Shown one piece after another: positions 31,312 through 34,666 of a stretch of 34,666 bases of DNA. How positions within the stretch are numbered: the stretch's first letter is position 1; the number at the start of each line of letters is the position of its first letter. The DNA comes from an uncultured Alphaproteobacteria bacterium (GTDB taxonomy: Bacteria > Pseudomonadota > Alphaproteobacteria > RF32 > CAG-239): NCBI GenBank assembly GCA_944392155.1, contig CALXVR010000020.1, forward strand, positions 1 through 34,666. The letters are read 5' to 3'. A program made the position numbers and the translations under genes. The notes below the pieces were generated by a model that was not told where the DNA came from, searched no databases, and saw only the letters and a program-made list of their open reading frames with translations.

Positions 31312-33208
31312 AAAGATGTTTATACGGGCGCTGTTTGGGGCGTTGTTGTTTTTGAGCAGTGAGGCTTTTGCTCTTACGGCTCAGGGCGGCACGGACAAAG
31401 TCAGCGCCTCTTTATATACAAATTATGAAACCATAGCTGCCGGAAAAGATATTGAGGTTCTTGTTAGGCTTGATATGTTTAACGGCTGGCACACTTATTG
31501 GATTAATCCCGGTGATGCCGGACTGGAAACTCAGATTAAGTGGCGCTTGCCGGAAGGATTTGAGGAAACAAGTGTTGAGTATTCCGTTCCGCAAAAGTTT
31601 TTGTTTGAAGAGATGGTGCAATATGGTTTGGGTGATGTAGCTTATCTTAAGACCAAAGTTATAACTCCTAAAACTAAAAAAAATGCTTTGCAGAAATTTT
31701 CGGCAACCATTTCGTGGTTGGCTTGTAAAGATGTTTGCGTGCCGGAAAGTGTGCGGTTGGATTTTGCACTTCCCTCTTCTTCTGAAGCTAAAATTGCTCC
31801 CGATTGGGCTCAAGAAAGTGCTATGGCGCAAAAAGTATTTCCTTTGAAACCTCAGTGGCATGCCTTATATGAGGTTAAAGGAGATAAGCTATTACTTAAT
31901 ATTGATGCGCAAGAATTTGATTTCAGCGATAAAGTTACGCAAATCTTATTTATTCCCCACCAAAGAGATAAAATATCTAATGTGGAAGAGCAAAAAATAG
32001 GTTTTGATGGTATTGGTAAACTTTCAGCCGAGATTTTGCTTGAAGACAACGAAATAGATGCTTTGTCGGGGGTATTGTTGTTGATAGGTGAAAACAACAG
32101 TCGCGCTTTTGAACTCAAATTTTCTAAAGGGCAGAATCTGGAAATTTATGATCAGATTAATTATGATGAATTTGGGCTTTTGATGATTATGTTGATGGCT
32201 TTTGCCGGAGGGTTAATTCTTAACCTTATGCCTTGTATCTTTCCTATTTTAACCATAAAGGTTATTGCTTTGGCGCAAGGTTCTTATAATCGTTATAAAG
32301 CCAGAATAGAATCTCTGTTGTATTTTTTCGGTGTCGTCTTTTCCTTTTTTCTGATTGCCTCTATTTTGATTTGGCTACGCTCCAAAGGTGAGCAAATCGG
32401 TTGGGGTTTCCAACTGCAATCTCCGATTTTTGTCGGGATAATGATTGTTATATTCTCTATCATCTTTTTGATGTTGTTGGATATTGTAAATCTTAAAAAT
32501 CCATTCGCCAACAAGGTTGGGCGAATCTCTTTCAAGCGCCAGAAAATCAATGCATTTATGACAGGTTTTTTTGCCGTGCTTATTGCCAGTCCCTGTACGG
32601 GACCTTTTATGGGAATTGCTATCGGTTATACTTTGTCAAAGCCGATTTATGTTTACTATCCTGTTTTCTTGGCTTTGAGTGTCGGATATGCCCTGCCCTT
32701 TGTTTTAGCAGGGTTATTTCCCAAATTTATTCATAAATTTTTGCCAAAACCCGGAAAGTGGATGGATATTCTTAAGAAGATTTTCTCCATTCCGGTTTTG
32801 CTGACGGTTGTTTGGTTGTTTTGGGTATTGTTTAATCAGGTTAATGACCGTAAAGGTTTGCAACCAAGCAATATTTTGTGGCAAAAATATGATGCGGCAA
32901 AAGTAGAGCAGCTTGTTGAAGGCGGGGAAAAGGTCTTTGTTGACTTTACGGCTAAGTGGTGCATTACTTGTTTGGCTAACGAGAAAATTGCATTGCAGTC
33001 GGAAGAATTTGAAGCTTTGGTTAAAAAGCACAGAATTCAAACCTTTAAGGCTGATTGGACAAGCAAAAGTGCTGATATTGCTCTTGCTTTGGCATCTTAT
33101 GGACGTAATTCTATTCCTCTTTATGTTTACTATAAGGACAGAAATAGCGAGCCGGTAATATTACCGCAGTTGCTTACGCCTCAAATATTAAAGAATTATA
33201 TAAAATAA
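31304..33208 (+). CDS. Thiol:disulfide interchange protein, DsbD/ScsB type
   Basis: This protein carries reducing power from cytosolic thioredoxin across the membrane to periplasmic proteins. The 634 residues show the full three-part layout: a signal peptide (about 1-23); a periplasmic N-terminal domain with the ScsB-type pair WLACKDVC (Cys141, Cys145); a DsbD/CcdA membrane domain with the redox cysteines in LMPCIFPILT (Cys311) and SPCTGPFMG (Cys431); and a C-terminal thioredoxin-like domain with WCITC (Cys553, Cys556). The N-terminal domain resembles ScsB more than E. coli DsbD. It starts inside the end of the CDP-alcohol transferase gene, so translation is coupled. A bidirectional terminator follows. 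Confidence 0.94.
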   Translation: MAKKMFIRALFGALLFLSSEAFALTAQGGTDKVSASLYTNYETIAAGKDIEVLVRLDMFNGWHTYWINPGDAGLETQIKWRLPEGFEETSVEYSVPQKFLFEEMVQYGLGDVAYLKTKVITPKTKKNALQKFSATISWLACKDVCVPESVRLDFALPSSSEAKIAPDWAQESAMAQKVFPLKPQWHALYEVKGDKLLLNIDAQEFDFSDKVTQILFIPHQRDKISNVEEQKIGFDGIGKLSAEILLEDNEIDALSGVLLLIGENNSRAFELKFSKGQNLEIYDQINYDEFGLLMIMLMAFAGGLILNLMPCIFPILTIKVIALAQGSYNRYKARIESLLYFFGVVFSFFLIASILIWLRSKGEQIGWGFQLQSPIFVGIMIVIFSIIFLMLLDIVNLKNPFANKVGRISFKRQKINAFMTGFFAVLIASPCTGPFMGIAIGYTLSKPIYVYYPVFLALSVGYALPFVLAGLFPKFIHKFLPKPGKWMDILKKIFSIPVLLTVVWLFWVLFNQVNDRKGLQPSNILWQKYDAAKVEQLVEGGEKVFVDFTAKWCITCLANEKIALQSEEFEALVKKHRIQTFKADWTSKSADIALALASYGRNSIPLYVYYKDRNSEPVILPQLLTPQILKNYIK

Positions 33209-33237
33209 AAAAAACCGCCGATGTGGCGGTTTTTTTT
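33207..33237. terminator. Bidirectional terminator
   Basis: AAAAAAAACCGCC (33207-33219) pairs with GGCGGTTTTTTTT (33225-33237) around a 5-base loop. It lies between the convergent dsbD-like gene and the gene ending at 33239. Confidence 0.92.
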
Positions 33238-33238
33238 A

Positions 33239-33997
33239 TTATTTTCCAAAAATTCCGATGGATTTTATGCGATCTTTTACACCGCCGGTTATATCCTCAA
33301 GATTTTTTTCGGCGACTCCTTTTAAGTCGGATATTTTGCTTTTTACGACAGTGTTGGAAGCTGTTGTCAGTATTTTGTTTAGAATTTTTGAAATTGTACC
33401 AGCAATAGATTCACCTTTTTGGTTGTCTCCAATGTTGGTCATAGTGATGGCCGGTAATTTAACGGATATAGCTTCTTCTTTGCCGACAATAGCGTTAATT
33501 TCACCATCTTTGATGCTTAATTTTTTAATGATGACTTTTTTGGATGAGGCAGAATCTTTGCTTTGAGTTTCTTCCGCTTTTTTTTCTGAAGATGATTTTG
33601 CGGAGTTTTTGTTAATGTTTTCCTGGATATCTGAAATGTTGTTACGTGTTAGAGAAAGCATTTCATAATTGATAACAGGTTTGCTTACTTCGATATCTTC
33701 AATAATGATTGTATCAGAAGTTAGGCTTTTAATGTTTACTTTTACGTAAATATTGCCTAATTCAAAAATATTTTTTGCTTCGTATCCTTTGGGGTTGCCA
33801 ACCGTGATTTCGTTAATGCTTCCTTCTCCGTTGGCCAGACCAAGCTTAAACCCTTTTAGGTTTACATCTGTTCCGGTAATTTCGCTGCCATATTTATGAA
33901 CAATTTTTTGGACGATTGATTCCAAAGACGGCGCAAAGAAATATACACCGGCAATGATTAAGACCAAAATAGAAAGAAAAATGTATCTCTTTTTCAT
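33239..33997 (-). CDS. AsmA/DUF748-like envelope protein
   Basis: The 252-residue product has an N-terminal membrane anchor (about 4-22) followed by repeats of the beta-strand type found in AsmA and related envelope proteins: GTDVNLKGFKLGLANGEGSI, NEITVGNPKGYEAKNIFELG, IYVKVNIKSLTSDTIIIEDI and a Pro-Val-Ile-Asn-Tyr block. A linker rich in Ser, Lys and Glu (about 125-150) leads to a second strand region (KVIIKKLSIKDGEINAIVGK) and a C-terminal amphipathic helix. AsmA-type proteins are implicated in outer membrane lipid homeostasis; the exact role of this short one is unknown. GGGGG before the ATG (33997) is an unusual purine-rich binding site. Confidence 0.78.
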   Translation of the reverse strand: MKKRYIFLSILVLIIAGVYFFAPSLESIVQKIVHKYGSEITGTDVNLKGFKLGLANGEGSINEITVGNPKGYEAKNIFELGNIYVKVNIKSLTSDTIIIEDIEVSKPVINYEMLSLTRNNISDIQENINKNSAKSSSEKKAEETQSKDSASSKKVIIKKLSIKDGEINAIVGKEEAISVKLPAITMTNIGDNQKGESIAGTISKILNKILTTASNTVVKSKISDLKGVAEKNLEDITGGVKDRIKSIGIFGK

Positions 33998-34077
33998 TAT
34001 TTTACCCCCTTTTTGTTAGCTGATGTATATAGATTTAGCGCAAAATAGGATTTTGTAAAGGATTAACTGTGAGCTTT

Positions 34078-34260
34078 TTAAAAGCAAAAAAGGTGCAGAT
34101 TATTTTTGCGGTTAACAAAAACAAAACTGACACCTTCTTCGTATTGGTCGGGAAGCCGGTTATCGGGCTTTGCGTAAACTCCTTGGCTTACAGTTTCCGA
34201 TAATCTTCTTCCCGATATTTCGATTTTAATAATGTCTTTGGAAAAAGAAGCGATCTTCAC
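34078..34260 (-). CDS. Possible small hypothetical protein, 60 aa
   Basis: A GTG-started frame of 60 residues, mostly charged and polar with a hydrophobic end (FVFVNRKNNLHLFCF). An in-frame stop lies six codons upstream, so GTG 34260 is the only usable start and it has no Shine-Dalgarno. The frame runs through the nested hairpin at 34148-34215. It may be a real small protein or a by-chance open frame in a structured region; I lean to the latter. Confidence 0.2.
   Translation of the reverse strand: MKIASFSKDIIKIEISGRRLSETVSQGVYAKPDNRLPDQYEEGVSFVFVNRKNNLHLFCF
34148..34215. other. Nested 68-nt hairpin (possible structured RNA or recombination site)
   Basis: TCGGGAAG (34148-34155) pairs with CTTCCCGA (34208-34215), and TTATCGG (34160-34166) pairs with CCGATAA (34197-34203). 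A symmetrical 4/4 internal loop (CCGG/TCTT) lies between, and a small GTAA/TTAC stem (34174-34177, 34188-34191) inside. Just upstream, GGTGCAG (34091-34097) can pair with CTG-A-CACC (34127-34134). Confidence 0.5.
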
Positions 34261-34274
34261 AGAGGGCTTCTTTT
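34243..34274. terminator. Terminator-like hairpin
   Basis: AAAAGAAGC (34243-34251) pairs with GCTTCTTTT (34266-34274) around a 14-base loop. It is a weak-to-moderate terminator that could act in either direction; on the plus strand it would close a transcript containing the nested hairpin. Confidence 0.45.
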
Positions 34275-34544
34275 AGAATTTAATCACCAAAATAAATCAT
34301 GTCAGAAATGTATCTTCACAGATGATAACTGACTAATGGCAAATTCATACTATTAAAATCGAATGCTGCAACCACTTATAACTACATCAGGTGATATAGA
34401 TAAATAAACGGAATAAAGCAGTGATTGCGATTTCTAATAATACGAACAGATCTATAAATTTAAGCAAAAAGCAAACTAATACTTTGTTAACTATATGTCA
34501 ATGCTTAATTATTTTAAAAATACGAAAAATACTGAAAAAAGTTG

Positions 34545-34573
34545 TTGCAATTAAAATTTTTGCGGTTTATATT
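34545..34573 (+). promoter_or_regulatory. Promoter of tRNA-Lys
   Basis: TTGCAA (34545-34550) and TATATT (34568-34573) are exactly 17 bases apart; a start near 34580 would precede the tRNA by about 14 bases. Confidence 0.65.
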
Positions 34574-34593
34574 CCGTTTTGTTCCATGGTTAT

Positions 34594-34666
34594 GGGTGCG
34601 TAGCTCAGTTGGTAGAGCAACTGACTCTTAATCAGTGGGTCTGGGGTTCGAACCCCCACGCGCCTA
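34594..34666 (+). tRNA. tRNA-Lys (anticodon CTT), 3' CCA beyond window
   Basis: The acceptor GGGTGCG (34594-34600) pairs with CGCGCCT (34659-34665; one G-T at the first pair and one inside), and A at 34666 is the discriminator. The anticodon stem ACTGA/TCAGT encloses the loop with CTT at 34627-34629 (lysine AAG). The D arm has GCTCAGTTGGTAGAGC and the T arm GGTTCGAACC. The body is complete; whether CCA is encoded cannot be seen. Confidence 0.96.

Larger units (their letters stand above)
33998..34593. other. Mostly gene-free stretch
   Basis: About 600 bp with no confident gene. Contents are a possible small minus-strand frame (34078-34260), a nested hairpin (34148-34215), a terminator-like hairpin (34243-34274), and an 11-base direct repeat ATCTTCACAGA at 34253-34263 and 34312-34322. 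The remainder (34323-34540) is AT-rich and shows nothing I can name. Confidence 0.5.

Noticed and set aside
34148..34215. Integron attC site
   Set aside because: The hairpin has nested stems, but the outer arms lack the GTT/AAC ends of attC core sites, and no integrase or gene cassettes are nearby.
34421..34603. 60-aa plus-strand frame before tRNA-Lys
   Set aside because: It overlaps the tRNA-Lys promoter and the tRNA itself, and the protein is low-complexity.
1..34666. CRISPR array, rRNA genes, complete insertion sequence or prophage
   Set aside because: No regularly spaced repeats, rRNA sequence, transposase or phage genes were found on either strand.

Overview
The window looks like a chromosomal segment of a low-GC alphaproteobacterium, probably an uncultured host-associated (gut-type) lineage. 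The evidence is a Gram-negative gene set (FabI, the peptide importer YejEF, a 67K-type SppA, lipoproteins, a beta-barrel outer membrane protein), a yihY/brkB gene divergent from fabI as in several alphaproteobacteria, and GatCAB for tRNA-dependent amidation. The taxonomic assignment is inference; no rRNA gene is present.

Left part (1-8935): the 5' part of a yihY/brkB membrane gene diverges from fabI. A run of same-strand genes follows: sppA, gatC, gatA, gatB, then after a terminator a Nudix hydrolase, a ZIP metal transporter and a DMT-like membrane protein. Middle-left (8936-13097): tRNA-Ser(GCT) has an unusual duplication of its 3' end plus terminator (attachment-site-like). After it come a small lipoprotein, two divergent genes of unknown function sharing a regulatory region, a small membrane protein, and a large TPR-methyltransferase fusion on the minus strand.

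Centre (13098-19711): rpsD has a good promoter and a potentially switchable leader. It is followed by a 781-residue protein with five membrane segments and a degenerate sulfatase-like domain (YejM/PbgA-like architecture), translationally close to yejE and yejF and a DUF4236 protein. A gene-free stretch of about 540 bp follows, carrying three copies of a 16-bp motif and a strong terminator. 19712-23998 holds mostly small envelope genes on the minus strand (lipoprotein, membrane protein, HD-domain hydrolase, outer membrane beta-barrel), then a family-5-like uracil-DNA glycosylase and an unknown protein on the plus strand.

Right part (24057-30502, minus strand): a complete respiratory cluster, apbE-rseC-rnfB-C-D-G-E-A. 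Rnf couples ferredoxin/NADH electron transfer to ion movement across the inner membrane, ApbE attaches FMN to RnfG and RnfD, and RseC belongs to the Rsx/SoxR-reducing accessory family. The gene order (B first, A last, rseC ahead) resembles the arrangement I know from Bacteroidota rather than the classical rnfABCDGE order. On the plus strand follow a CDP-alcohol phosphatidyltransferase overlapping a DsbD/ScsB-type thiol reductase, then a minus-strand AsmA-like protein. A mostly gene-free stretch with a striking nested hairpin comes next, and tRNA-Lys(CTT) closes the window.

Most of the window is ordinary core genome. No complete mobile element, CRISPR array or rRNA was seen. The most unusual signals are the tRNA-Ser repeat, the nested hairpin near 34.2 kb, the repeated motif near 19.2-19.7 kb, the catalytically degenerate sulfatase-like protein linked to yejEF, and the Bacteroidota-like rnf layout.
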